Shown piece after piece: positions 8,415-17,055 of a DNA stretch of 64,000 bases. The stretch covers positions 1 to 64,000 of the forward strand of contig JANQKC010000005.1 of the NCBI GenBank assembly GCA_028281325.1, given 5' to 3'. The stretch comes from Alphaproteobacteria bacterium. GTDB lineage: Bacteria; Pseudomonadota; Alphaproteobacteria; UBA8366. Position 1 is the first letter of the stretch. Each line of letters begins with the position of its first letter. The position numbers were made by a program, and so were the translations under genes. Below the pieces are notes generated by a model that was not told where the DNA came from, ran no database searches, and was given only the letters and a program-made list of their open reading frames with translations.

Positions 8415-9617
8415 ATGATGAATAAAACGATCTGCGTGGTTGGGCTCGGCTATATCGGGCTTCCAACCGCATCCATTCTGGGCACGAAAGGGTATCGCGT
8501 CGTCGGCGTGGATGCGTCGCCGGATGTCGTCGAGACGATCAATCGCGGCGAGATTCATTTCTTCGAACCCGATCTCGACATCCTGGTTCGCTCGGCGGTC
8601 CATTCCGGAAACCTGGCGGCGGTGTCGGAACCCCAGGCGGCCGACATCTTCATCATCGCCGTGCCGACGCCGTTGGACGACCGGGACAAATCGCCGGACC
8701 TTTCCTATGTGGAGGCCGCGACACGCAGCATCGCGCCGCATGTCAAAGCGGGCGACCTGGTTCTTATCGAATCGACGATTCCGGTCGGCACCACGACCGA
8801 GGTCGTCCTGCCGATCCTGACGCGGGAAAGCGCCGACAAAGCCGCCGGCGTGCGGTTGGCGCATTGCCCGGAACGCGTGTTGCCCGGGCGCATTCTGGTC
8901 GAGTTGGTGGACAACGATCGCATCGTCGGTGGGATCGACGAGGAGTCGGCTGCCGCGGCGGCCGCCTTCTACGAGACGTTCGTGCGGGGCGACGTATACC
9001 GGACCAATGCGGCGACCGCTGAAATGGCGAAACTCGCCGAGAATACCTTCCGCGACGTGAATATCGCGCTGGCCAACGAGCTTTCGGTCGTCTGCGACCG
9101 TCACGCGATCGATCCGTGGGAGATGATCAAACTCGCCAACCGCCATCCGCGCGTGAACATTCTGCAGCCGGGACCGGGCGTCGGCGGGCACTGCATCGCG
9201 GTCGATCCGTGGTTCATCGCCGCCGGGGAGCCGAATGCGCGCCTTATCCGGACGGCGCGCGAAGTCAACGACGCCAAACCCGATTGGGTGGTGGAGAAGG
9301 TGCGTGCGGCGGCGGCCGGGATGGCGTCGCCGGTCATCGGCTGCCTTGGGCTTGCGTTCAAGGCGGATGTGGACGATCTGCGCGGGTCGCCGGCGGAAAT
9401 CATCGTGCGGCGCTTGAAAGAGGACGCGGTGGGCGACCTTCTGGTGTGCGAGCCGAATATATCCCGACACGCGGATTTGCCCCTCACGGCGTTGGAGGAC
9501 GTGGTGGCGCGCGCCGATATCGTCGTCCTGCTCGTCGACCATAAGGAATTCAGAGCCTTGCGGCCGCACGATTTGGCCGGGAAAACCGTCATCGATACGC
9601 GGGGTGCCATTCGCTGA
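8415..9617 (+). CDS. wecC: UDP-N-acetyl-D-mannosamine dehydrogenase (WecC-like)
   Basis: A 400-residue NAD-dependent nucleotide-sugar dehydrogenase. It oxidises UDP-ManNAc twice to UDP-ManNAcA. The Rossmann motif is GLGYIGLPTA at about residues 10-19. The substrate motif AENTFRDVNIALANEL lies near 212-227 and the catalytic GVGGHCIAVDPWF motif contains Cys260. The sequence favours the WecC subgroup over UDP-glucose dehydrogenases, and the directly overlapping WecB gene supports that substrate. The stop overlaps the wecB ATG by one base, so the two are translationally coupled. Confidence 0.92.
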   Translation: MMNKTICVVGLGYIGLPTASILGTKGYRVVGVDASPDVVETINRGEIHFFEPDLDILVRSAVHSGNLAAVSEPQAADIFIIAVPTPLDDRDKSPDLSYVEAATRSIAPHVKAGDLVLIESTIPVGTTTEVVLPILTRESADKAAGVRLAHCPERVLPGRILVELVDNDRIVGGIDEESAAAAAAFYETFVRGDVYRTNAATAEMAKLAENTFRDVNIALANELSVVCDRHAIDPWEMIKLANRHPRVNILQPGPGVGGHCIAVDPWFIAAGEPNARLIRTAREVNDAKPDWVVEKVRAAAAGMASPVIGCLGLAFKADVDDLRGSPAEIIVRRLKEDAVGDLLVCEPNISRHADLPLTALEDVVARADIVVLLVDHKEFRALRPHDLAGKTVIDTRGAIR

Positions 9618-10813
9618 TGCCGTTGCGCGTTCTCAGCGTTCTCGGAACACGTCCGGAAGCCATCAAGCTTGCGCCGGTGGTCCTGCGCCTGCGCGATGCG
9701 CCGGGCATTCATAGCGCCGTCTGCGCCAGCGGCCAGCACCGCGAGATGCTGGATCAGGTGCTCGGCCTGTTCGGGATCGTCCCGGACCACGACCTGGACG
9801 TCATGCAGCCGGGACAAGACCTGTATGACGTGACCGCGCGGGTGTTGTTGGCGATGCGCGCCGTCCTGTCGGCCGAACGACCGGAACTGGTGCTTGTCCA
9901 AGGCGACACGACCACTTGCCTGGCGGCGGCGTTGGCGGCCTTTTACGCGGGCGTTCCGGTCGGGCATGTCGAGGCCGGATTGCGGACCGGCGATCTGACG
10001 GCGCCGTTTCCGGAGGAAGCGAATCGATCGCTCGTGACCCGCATCACGGACCTGCATTTCGCGCCGACCGAGCGATCGCGCGAGAACCTGCTGCGCGAGG
10101 GAGTGGCGCCGGACAGCATCTTCGTCACCGGCAACACCGTTATCGACGCGCTGCTGTCGGTCCGGGACCGGGCGGCGGAACTGACCGACCTACCGATTGC
10201 CGATGACCTCCGGGCGGATTGGCTCAGGCCGGGCACGCGACGGCTGCTGGTGACCGGTCATCGGCGGGAGAATTTCGGGGAAGGGTTCGAGAGTCTTTGC
10301 GGCGCGATCGCCGATCTCGCGATCCGTCACCCGGATTGGCGGGTGATCTATCCCGTCCACCTGAATCCGAATGTTCAGGAGCCCGTGCGCCGCATTCTGG
10401 GTGGGTTAAAAAACGTCGCGTTGATCGAGCCTTTGGACTATTTACCCTTCGTATGGTTGATGGACACGGCGGATGTGATCCTGACCGATTCTGGAGGTAT
10501 CCAGGAGGAGGCGCCCTCGCTGGGCAAGCCGGTTCTGGTGATGCGGGATGTCACGGAGCGTCCGGAAGCGGTCGACGCGGGGACGGTCCGGCTGGTCGGC
10601 ACCGACAAGCCGACGATCGTGACGGGAGTCGAATCCGTGATGTTGGATGACGGGATTTATAAACGGATGTCGAAAGCGCATAATCCGTATGGCGACGGGA
10701 TGGCGGCGCGGCGCATCCACGCCGTTATCGAGGAATGGGGCGCAGATCGAGCAACCGGTTCCGGTGGAGGATCGACGGTGACCGCCAGTAACGCAAAGAT
10801 GGCGCGGACATGA
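9617..10813 (+). CDS. wecB: UDP-N-acetylglucosamine 2-epimerase (non-hydrolysing)
   Basis: A 398-residue cytosolic epimerase that interconverts UDP-GlcNAc and UDP-ManNAc. It begins LSVLGTRPEAIKLAPV and has the family blocks HVEAGLRTGDLTAPFPEE (about residues 117-134), VTGHRRENFGEGFE (near 211-224) and LTDSGGIQEEAPSLGKPVL (near 290-308). It shares one base with the upstream dehydrogenase and four bases (ATGA) with the downstream one. This gives a tight three-gene cassette for UDP-linked amino-uronic acids. Length is normal for the family. Confidence 0.95.
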   Translation: MPLRVLSVLGTRPEAIKLAPVVLRLRDAPGIHSAVCASGQHREMLDQVLGLFGIVPDHDLDVMQPGQDLYDVTARVLLAMRAVLSAERPELVLVQGDTTTCLAAALAAFYAGVPVGHVEAGLRTGDLTAPFPEEANRSLVTRITDLHFAPTERSRENLLREGVAPDSIFVTGNTVIDALLSVRDRAAELTDLPIADDLRADWLRPGTRRLLVTGHRRENFGEGFESLCGAIADLAIRHPDWRVIYPVHLNPNVQEPVRRILGGLKNVALIEPLDYLPFVWLMDTADVILTDSGGIQEEAPSLGKPVLVMRDVTERPEAVDAGTVRLVGTDKPTIVTGVESVMLDDGIYKRMSKAHNPYGDGMAARRIHAVIEEWGADRATGSGGGSTVTASNAKMART

Positions 10814-12090
10814 GCACGGTCGCAGTCGTGGGCCTCGGGTATGTCGGGCTGCCGCTTGCGGTCGCCTTCGGTCGCGTGACCGACACCATCGGCATCGACC
10901 TGTCGCAAGAAAAGGTCGATCAATACCGCAAAGGGATCGATCCAACCGGCGAAGTGGAAAAAGCCGCTTTGGAGGCGGCCACTCGCCTGACCGTTACGAC
11001 AGAGTTCGAAGCCGTGTCGGGGGCGGATTTCGTCGTCGTCGCCGTACCGACGCCGGTGGATGGCGCGCATAATCCGGATTTCGGCCCGCTGATCGCCGCG
11101 ACCCGGTCCGTCGGGCCGCATATCAAGCAGGGCGTGGTCGTGATCTACGAATCGACCGTGTATCCCGGCGCGACCGAAGAGGTTTGCCTGCCGGTCCTTG
11201 AAGAAAGCAGCGGGCTGACCTGGCGGCAGGACTTCCATATCGGATATTCCCCGGAACGGATCAATCCCGGCGATCCGGACCACCGTTTGGAGACCATCAC
11301 GAAGGTTGTCGCCGGCGACGACGCCGACACGCTGAATCGCGTGGCGGCCTTGTATGAGCGGATCATCGACGCCGGCGTGCACCGGGCCGCGAGCATTCGC
11401 GTCGCCGAAGCCGCGAAGGTGATCGAAAATACGCAGCGCGACTTGAATATCGCATTGATGAACGAACTTGCGATCATTTTCGACCGGGCGGGCCTCGATA
11501 CCATGGATGTTCTCGCCGCCGCCCGGACGAAGTGGAATTTCCTGCCCTTCCGGCCGGGTTTGGTCGGTGGGCACTGCATCGGCGTTGATCCGTACTACCT
11601 GACCCACAAGGCCGAGGCCCTCGGCTATCATCCGGAGGTGATTCTTGCGGGCCGGCGGATCAACGACGGCATGGGCGCGTTCGTGGCGCAGCAGACGGTC
11701 AAATGTCTGGCGAAATCGGGCAGTCCGGTGAATGGGGCCAAGGTTTCGGTGCTCGGCGTCACGTTCAAGGAGAACGTCTCGGATATCCGGAACTCGAAGG
11801 TCTTCGATCTCATCGACGAATTGCAAAGCTACGGCATCGACGTTTCGGTGCACGATCCGCTGGTTCTGGAAACAGGCGTCGACCGGGTGGAAGGCGTCGA
11901 CCTGGTGTCCTGGGACGACCTGCCGCAATCGGACGGATTGATCGCCGCGGTGGCGCACCGACCCTTTCTCGACCGGCCGTTGGACGACCTCGCCGGCAAG
12001 GTTAAACCGGGCGGGTGTTTTATCGATCTCGGATCGACGTATGATCGCGCGGCGCTGCGGAAAGCCGGCTTGGCCGTATGGCGGTTATAA
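10810..12090 (+). CDS. tviB: UDP-N-acetyl-D-glucosamine 6-dehydrogenase-like (TviB/WbpA family)
   Basis: A 426-residue UDP-sugar dehydrogenase distinct from the WecC-like one. The Rossmann motif is VVGLGYVGLPLAVAFG. It has the TviB/WbpA/CapL-type features IGYSPERINPGD, ENTQRDLNIALMNELA and KWNFLPFRPGLVGGHCIGVDPYYL, with catalytic Cys256. The expected product is UDP-GlcNAcA, or UDP-GalNAcA if an epimerase acts. It starts inside the wecB stop (ATGA overlap). Two amino-sugar dehydrogenases in one operon suggest a polymer with two kinds of N-acetylated uronic acid; the exact substrate is inferred from subfamily resemblance. Confidence 0.85.
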   Translation: MSTVAVVGLGYVGLPLAVAFGRVTDTIGIDLSQEKVDQYRKGIDPTGEVEKAALEAATRLTVTTEFEAVSGADFVVVAVPTPVDGAHNPDFGPLIAATRSVGPHIKQGVVVIYESTVYPGATEEVCLPVLEESSGLTWRQDFHIGYSPERINPGDPDHRLETITKVVAGDDADTLNRVAALYERIIDAGVHRAASIRVAEAAKVIENTQRDLNIALMNELAIIFDRAGLDTMDVLAAARTKWNFLPFRPGLVGGHCIGVDPYYLTHKAEALGYHPEVILAGRRINDGMGAFVAQQTVKCLAKSGSPVNGAKVSVLGVTFKENVSDIRNSKVFDLIDELQSYGIDVSVHDPLVLETGVDRVEGVDLVSWDDLPQSDGLIAAVAHRPFLDRPLDDLAGKVKPGGCFIDLGSTYDRAALRKAGLAVWRL

Positions 12091-12150
12091 TGCCGGCGTT
12101 TCAGGGTATTTTTGCGCGGGGGGAGGCGTCCGAAGGTCGGACATGAAGCC

Positions 12151-14301
12151 ATGAAGCAAGTCGTACAGCATTATCGCAGCGGGAAGCTGAGCGTAGAGTC
12201 CGTTCCCGCGCCGACGGTCCAGCCCGGGTGCCTGCTGGTCGCGACGCGCGCGTCCTTGATCAGTGTCGGGACCGAACGGGCGACCGTTGGCATGGCGAAG
12301 AAAAACCTCGTCGGCAAGGCGATGGATCGCCCGGACATGGTCCGCAAGGTGATCCAGAAGGCGCAGAAGGATGGGATCATCGAGACGGCCAAGATGGTAT
12401 CGTCCCGGCTCGATGCGCCGGTCGCGCTCGGCTATAGCTGCTCCGGCGTCGTTGTCGGCGTCGGCGCCGGCGTGGAGGGCTTCTCGGTGGGCGACCGGGT
12501 CGCCTGCGCCGGACAGAACTATGCCTCGCATGCGGAGGTCGTGTCGGTTCCGAAGAACCTGTGCGTGAAGATTCCTGATGGGGTCAGTTTCGATGACGCG
12601 GCCTATGTCACCATGGGCGCCATCGCGTTGCAGGGTGTCCGCCAGGCCGACCCGAAGCTGGGCGACGTGGTGGCGGTCATCGGATTGGGGCTGGTCGGCC
12701 AGTTGACCGTGCAGTTGCTCACGGCGAACGGCTGTCGGGTGGTCGCCTCCGATCCGGAACCGGAAAAGCGCACGGTCGCCGAAAAGCTCGGCGCCGAGGC
12801 CAGCGTGTCGCCGGGCGAGCTATTGGACGCCGTATCGGGGATGACCGAGGAGCATGGCGCGGATGCGGCGATCGTGACCGCCAGCACCAAGGACAATGCG
12901 CCGATCGTCGCCGCGGGCGAGGCGGTCCGCAAGAAGGGCCGCGTCGTCGTCGTCGGTGCGGTCGGCATGGACCTGCCACGCGAGCCTTATTATGCGAAGG
13001 AACTGGAACTGCGGTTGTCCACGTCCTACGGCCCAGGCCGGTATGACGCGGAATATGAGGAGAAGGGCCGGGATTATCCCTACGGCTACGTTCGTTGGAC
13101 CGAAAACCGCAACATGGGGGCGTTTCTGACGCTGATCGCCGACGGCCGTTTGGACGTGGCGTCGCTGACCCATCATCGCATTCCGATCGAACAGGCCGAG
13201 GCTGCTTACGCCAAGATTCTCGCTGCATCCGAGAGCCCGCTCGGCGTTCTGCTGACCTATCCCGACGCCGCCGTCGAGAGCGATCGGAAAGTGACATTGC
13301 GCGCCAGCGTGTCCGCGGATCGCGTCCGCGTCGGCTTGATCGGTGCGGGTAGCCACGTGAAGGACATGATCGTGCCGGCGCTGAAAGGCTTGCGGGACGT
13401 GGATATTGCCGCGGTCTGCACGCAGCGCGGCATGAATGCGAAGACGTTGGGTGAACGCCTCGGCGCGGGGTACTGCACCACGGACATGGACGAAATCCTC
13501 AACGATTCGGCGATCAATACGGTGATCATTGGGACGCGGCATGACCTGCACGGGCCGATGGTGCTGGCCGCGCTGCGTGCGGGGAAGCATGTCTTCGTCG
13601 AGAAGCCGTTGTGCCTGACGATGGAGGAGCTTCAGGAAATCGAGACGCTTTACGCGGCGAAGGCTCGCGATGGAGTCCGGCTTGCGGTCGGGTTCAATCG
13701 GCGCTTTTCCGATCACTGCGCAAAAGCGAAGGAATTCCTCGGTGAGCGTCGAAATCCGCTTGTCATGCTCTACCGGGTGAATGCCGGTGCGTTGCCGGCG
13801 GACCATTGGACGCAGGACCCCGATGTCGGCGGCGGACGCATCCTGGGGGAAGCCTGCCATTTCGTCGATTACCTCCAGGCCTTATGCGGCGGGCAAGTCG
13901 AAACGGTCTACGCCAACAGCATTGCGACCCACACCTCCGGGACGACGCAAGACCAGTCGACCCTCTCTTTGACCTTTTCGGATGGCTCCGTCGGCACGAT
14001 CGTCTATGCCGCCGGCGGCGACACCGGGCTCGCCAAGGAGCGTTGCGAGGTCTTCGGCGACGGTTGCAGCGTCGTCATGGACGATTTCGCCCAATCCGAA
14101 TTCTTCCGAAGCGGGCAACGGACGCGCTATAAGAGCAGTGGTCGTGACAAAGGATTTTCGCAGCAGATGGCGGCGTTCTGTAATTCGATCATCAAGCCGG
14201 ACACGGACGGCATGTCCTTCGCGTCGGTCGTGTCCGTAACCCGGGCGTGCCTGGCGGCAGTCGAGAGCATGCGGACGCGCACGGTAATCGACATTGAATA
14301 G
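12151..14301 (+). CDS. bi-domain oxidoreductase: zinc-type ADH fused to Gfo/Idh/MocA
   Basis: A 716-residue fusion. Residues 1-340 are an MDR/alcohol-dehydrogenase-like domain with a Rossmann motif VIGLGLVGQLTVQLL. Residues from about 391 form a second Rossmann domain (VGLIGAGSHVKDMIVPAL). This is followed by the Gfo/Idh/MocA motif VFVEKPLCLT and the C-terminal domain. The same fusion recurs in bacterial EPS and O-antigen loci next to heparinase-like genes, as here. The substrate is unknown; a nucleotide-linked or lipid-linked keto sugar is plausible. ATG 12151 fits the conserved N-terminus; a TTG 39 bases earlier is in frame. Confidence 0.87.
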   Translation: MKQVVQHYRSGKLSVESVPAPTVQPGCLLVATRASLISVGTERATVGMAKKNLVGKAMDRPDMVRKVIQKAQKDGIIETAKMVSSRLDAPVALGYSCSGVVVGVGAGVEGFSVGDRVACAGQNYASHAEVVSVPKNLCVKIPDGVSFDDAAYVTMGAIALQGVRQADPKLGDVVAVIGLGLVGQLTVQLLTANGCRVVASDPEPEKRTVAEKLGAEASVSPGELLDAVSGMTEEHGADAAIVTASTKDNAPIVAAGEAVRKKGRVVVVGAVGMDLPREPYYAKELELRLSTSYGPGRYDAEYEEKGRDYPYGYVRWTENRNMGAFLTLIADGRLDVASLTHHRIPIEQAEAAYAKILAASESPLGVLLTYPDAAVESDRKVTLRASVSADRVRVGLIGAGSHVKDMIVPALKGLRDVDIAAVCTQRGMNAKTLGERLGAGYCTTDMDEILNDSAINTVIIGTRHDLHGPMVLAALRAGKHVFVEKPLCLTMEELQEIETLYAAKARDGVRLAVGFNRRFSDHCAKAKEFLGERRNPLVMLYRVNAGALPADHWTQDPDVGGGRILGEACHFVDYLQALCGGQVETVYANSIATHTSGTTQDQSTLSLTFSDGSVGTIVYAAGGDTGLAKERCEVFGDGCSVVMDDFAQSEFFRSGQRTRYKSSGRDKGFSQQMAAFCNSIIKPDTDGMSFASVVSVTRACLAAVESMRTRTVIDIE

Positions 14302-14341
14302 GATGGCCGGCCGTTCGCGCCGAGGCTGCTGAAAACATCGC

Positions 14342-16237
14342 ATGGAACGGCTTTCCTGGTATCTCAAGCGCTTGTCCATCATGGATTTTCGCGAAGTGCC
14401 GCATCGGCTTCGCGAGCATGCCTGGATATTCCGGCTGCGTCGGCAGCAGAATAGGTTGGATCGCGCGATGTCCGCGCGTGCCGAGGATGAAGCCGTCCAG
14501 CGGTGTTTAGCGCAGACGGAGCCGCAACTACCGGCGCTCCCGTGGAGTTTCTCTCCGACGCCCGAGGAGACCGACGCCTTGTTGAAAGGCGAGGCGGCGG
14601 CGCTCGGTTTCCGTTGGCGCTGGCGCGACGATCCGGCGGTCTGGCACACCGGACCCGACAGCCGCCGCCTTTGGCCCAAATCGTTTTTCGGCGACATTCC
14701 CTATCGGCTCGGGAATCCCTTCGGCGACGCCCGGCTCGTCTGGGAGCCGTCGCGGTTGCAGCAGCTTCTTCCCTTGGCCCTTTTGGCGGTCCGGGACTCC
14801 GGCGAGGTCGCCGCCGCCGCGGCGGACCTGTTGGAACACCAGTTGCGGTCCTGGCTCGGCGCGAATCCGCCGTTTCGCGGCGTCCACTATGTTTCCGCGA
14901 TGGAATGCGGGCTGCGGTTGATCGCGGTGTGCCACGCGCTGGATATCGCGCGGTGCGCTCTCAAGGATCCCGAAAAGTCCTGGACGGTTGGGGTCCGCAT
15001 CGTCGGCACGCACGCCCCCTTCATCCTGCGGCGTTTGTCGCTCTATTCGTCGTCGGGCAACCATACGATCGCCGAGTGCGCCGCGCTGGTCTATGCGGGG
15101 ACGCTGTTTCCCGAGATTCCGGAGGCCGCCGTCTGGCGGCGGCGCGGCCTCGCGATCCTCGAACAGGAAGCCGAGCGGCAGATCCTGCCGGATGGCGGCG
15201 GGATCGAACAGGCGATCTGGTACCACCGTTTCGTTGTCGATCTGCTCGATCTGGTGGCCCGGCTGCTGGCGCATCGCGATGAAACGGTGCCGGATCGGAT
15301 TTCGGCGGCGGTTGAGCGGGGACGGCGGTTCCTCGCGGCCTTTCCGGGCGTTGAAGCGTTGCCGCCATTCGGCGACAGCGACGGCGGGCATGCGCTGTCG
15401 CCGCATCTCGCCTTGGATGATGAAAAGGTCTCGCCGCAGGCCACTACCTTCGAGGACAGCGGCTATACCGTCATGCCGGTCGACCCGGCATCATCCTTAC
15501 GCTTGATCTTCGACCACGGCGGCCTGGGAATGGCGCCGGCCCATGGGCATGGCCATGCGGATGCGTTGTCGGTTTCCTTGTACCAGGGCGATCGCGCCTT
15601 GCTTCTCGATCCCGGGACCCTGACCTACACCGGCAACGCCCAGTGGCGACGGTATTTCCGCGGCACGCCGGCGCATAACACGGTCACCGTCGACGAACAG
15701 GATCAAGCGCAGCAGGAAACGCCCTTCCAATGGTCCGATCCGTATACCTGCGCCGTGGTGCGACATGAGCAGACGGACGGCCCGACCCACATGATCCTCG
15801 CCCGGCACGATGGCTACATCGCCTTAGGGGTGACACATTGGCGGGGTATCGCTTGTCGCGAGGGCGCATGGACCCTGATTTGGGATTATCTGGACGGCGA
15901 CGGAGACCATACGGTGGACCTGCATTGGCATTGCGACGGCATCGAAACGGAGGGCGAAGGGTTCCGCTTCGCGGCGGCCGACCCGCCTGTATTTCTCAAG
16001 ATCGATGGGGCGGTGGTTCAACGATTCCACGGTTCGGAGAATCCCCGTCTTGGCTGGCTGGCGCCGGAATACGGGCGCTATCGGGCGGCAACGACATTAC
16101 GGTGTCGTTATGCCGGACCGTTGCCGCATCGCTTTCGGACGATCGTCGGCTTGAACGGGACGTGGCCGGAGCAAGCGGCGGTCGACACGGCAATCTCGCA
16201 ATTGGAGCAATGGGTTCGTGACGCCGCGGCGAATTGA
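14342..16237 (+). CDS. heparinase II/III family protein
   Basis: A 631-residue two-domain protein. The N-terminal alpha/alpha-toroid region holds ENAL-type helices (for example YSSSGNHTIAECAALVYAG). The C-terminal beta-sandwich carries the Hepar_II_III signature GHGHADALS with His405, then TYTGNAQWRRYFRGTPAHNTVTVD. Such enzymes cleave uronic-acid-containing polysaccharides by beta-elimination, which suits the uronate pathway next door. No signal peptide is visible at MERLSWYLKRLS, so if it acts on finished polymer its route to the periplasm is unclear. It overlaps the next gene by 20 bases. Confidence 0.9.
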   Translation: MERLSWYLKRLSIMDFREVPHRLREHAWIFRLRRQQNRLDRAMSARAEDEAVQRCLAQTEPQLPALPWSFSPTPEETDALLKGEAAALGFRWRWRDDPAVWHTGPDSRRLWPKSFFGDIPYRLGNPFGDARLVWEPSRLQQLLPLALLAVRDSGEVAAAAADLLEHQLRSWLGANPPFRGVHYVSAMECGLRLIAVCHALDIARCALKDPEKSWTVGVRIVGTHAPFILRRLSLYSSSGNHTIAECAALVYAGTLFPEIPEAAVWRRRGLAILEQEAERQILPDGGGIEQAIWYHRFVVDLLDLVARLLAHRDETVPDRISAAVERGRRFLAAFPGVEALPPFGDSDGGHALSPHLALDDEKVSPQATTFEDSGYTVMPVDPASSLRLIFDHGGLGMAPAHGHGHADALSVSLYQGDRALLLDPGTLTYTGNAQWRRYFRGTPAHNTVTVDEQDQAQQETPFQWSDPYTCAVVRHEQTDGPTHMILARHDGYIALGVTHWRGIACREGAWTLIWDYLDGDGDHTVDLHWHCDGIETEGEGFRFAAADPPVFLKIDGAVVQRFHGSENPRLGWLAPEYGRYRAATTLRCRYAGPLPHRFRTIVGLNGTWPEQAAVDTAISQLEQWVRDAAAN

Positions 16238-16964
16238 ATTGTTGGGCGTGCCGGTCGACTGCGTGACCATGGCGCAATCGGTTGATTTCGTCGCGGATCG
16301 CATCGTATCGGACGGCGGCTGCGCCGCGGTCGTCGCCGTCAATCCGGAAAAGATCATGCGGGCCCGCAAGGACCCGGCTTTGTTGCAGAGCCTTCGGCGT
16401 GCCGCGTTGTTGATCCCCGATGGGATCGGGGCGGTTTGGGGCGCCCGGTTCCTGGCGGACGCCGCGCTCGACCGGGTGCCTGGCTCCGAATTGATGCCCG
16501 CAATTTGCGCCCGGGCGGCGGAAAACGGTCGTAGCGTTTTCCTGTTTGGCGCTCAGGAGGACGTCAACGCCATGGTGGCTGATATCCTGCCGGCGCGGTT
16601 CCCGGGCTTGCGGATCGCCGGGCGGCGGAATGGCTATGTCGATGCGGACGCGATGCCGGCCTTGGTCGACGAAATCAACCAAAGCGGCGCCGACGTCCTG
16701 TTCGTCGCCCTTGGAAGCCCGCGTCAGGAAGATTGGATCGACCGGCATATCGGCGCGCTCCGCGTCAAGGCGGTGCAAGGCGTCGGCGGCACGTTCGATG
16801 TCATCGCCGGTCGCGTGCGGCGGGCGCCCGATCTCTTCCTTCGGCTGAACCTCGAATGGTTCTATCGCTTGTTGCGCGAACCGAAGCGGGTTTGGCGGCA
16901 ACGCGTGTTGTTATTCTTCGTGCTGGCGATCATCGCCGAACGGTTTAAAGCCAAGACAGGGTAG
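16218..16964 (+). CDS. WecG/TagA/CpsF-family glycosyltransferase (GT26)
   Basis: A 248-residue peripheral membrane transferase. It has the GT26 blocks VNPEKIMRARKDPAL, LLIPDGIGAVWGARFL, VALGSPRQEDWIDRH and GVGGTFDVIAGRVRRAP, and the membrane-associating C-terminus LNLEWFYRLLREPKRVWR. Family members add ManNAc or ManNAcA to undecaprenyl-PP-GlcNAc. With WecB and WecC in the same operon, ManNAcA is the obvious donor. The start is GTG within the end of the heparinase gene, which suggests translational coupling. Confidence 0.9.
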   Translation: MTPRRIELLGVPVDCVTMAQSVDFVADRIVSDGGCAAVVAVNPEKIMRARKDPALLQSLRRAALLIPDGIGAVWGARFLADAALDRVPGSELMPAICARAAENGRSVFLFGAQEDVNAMVADILPARFPGLRIAGRRNGYVDADAMPALVDEINQSGADVLFVALGSPRQEDWIDRHIGALRVKAVQGVGGTFDVIAGRVRRAPDLFLRLNLEWFYRLLREPKRVWRQRVLLFFVLAIIAERFKAKTG

Positions 16965-17055
16965 CGGCGGCACGGTAGCCTGTCCGCGAGAGGGTGCTTG
17001 GCGGGGAAAAGCGCGGGGCGTCGTCGTACGGACTAGGAGAATGTGGAGGCGGAAC

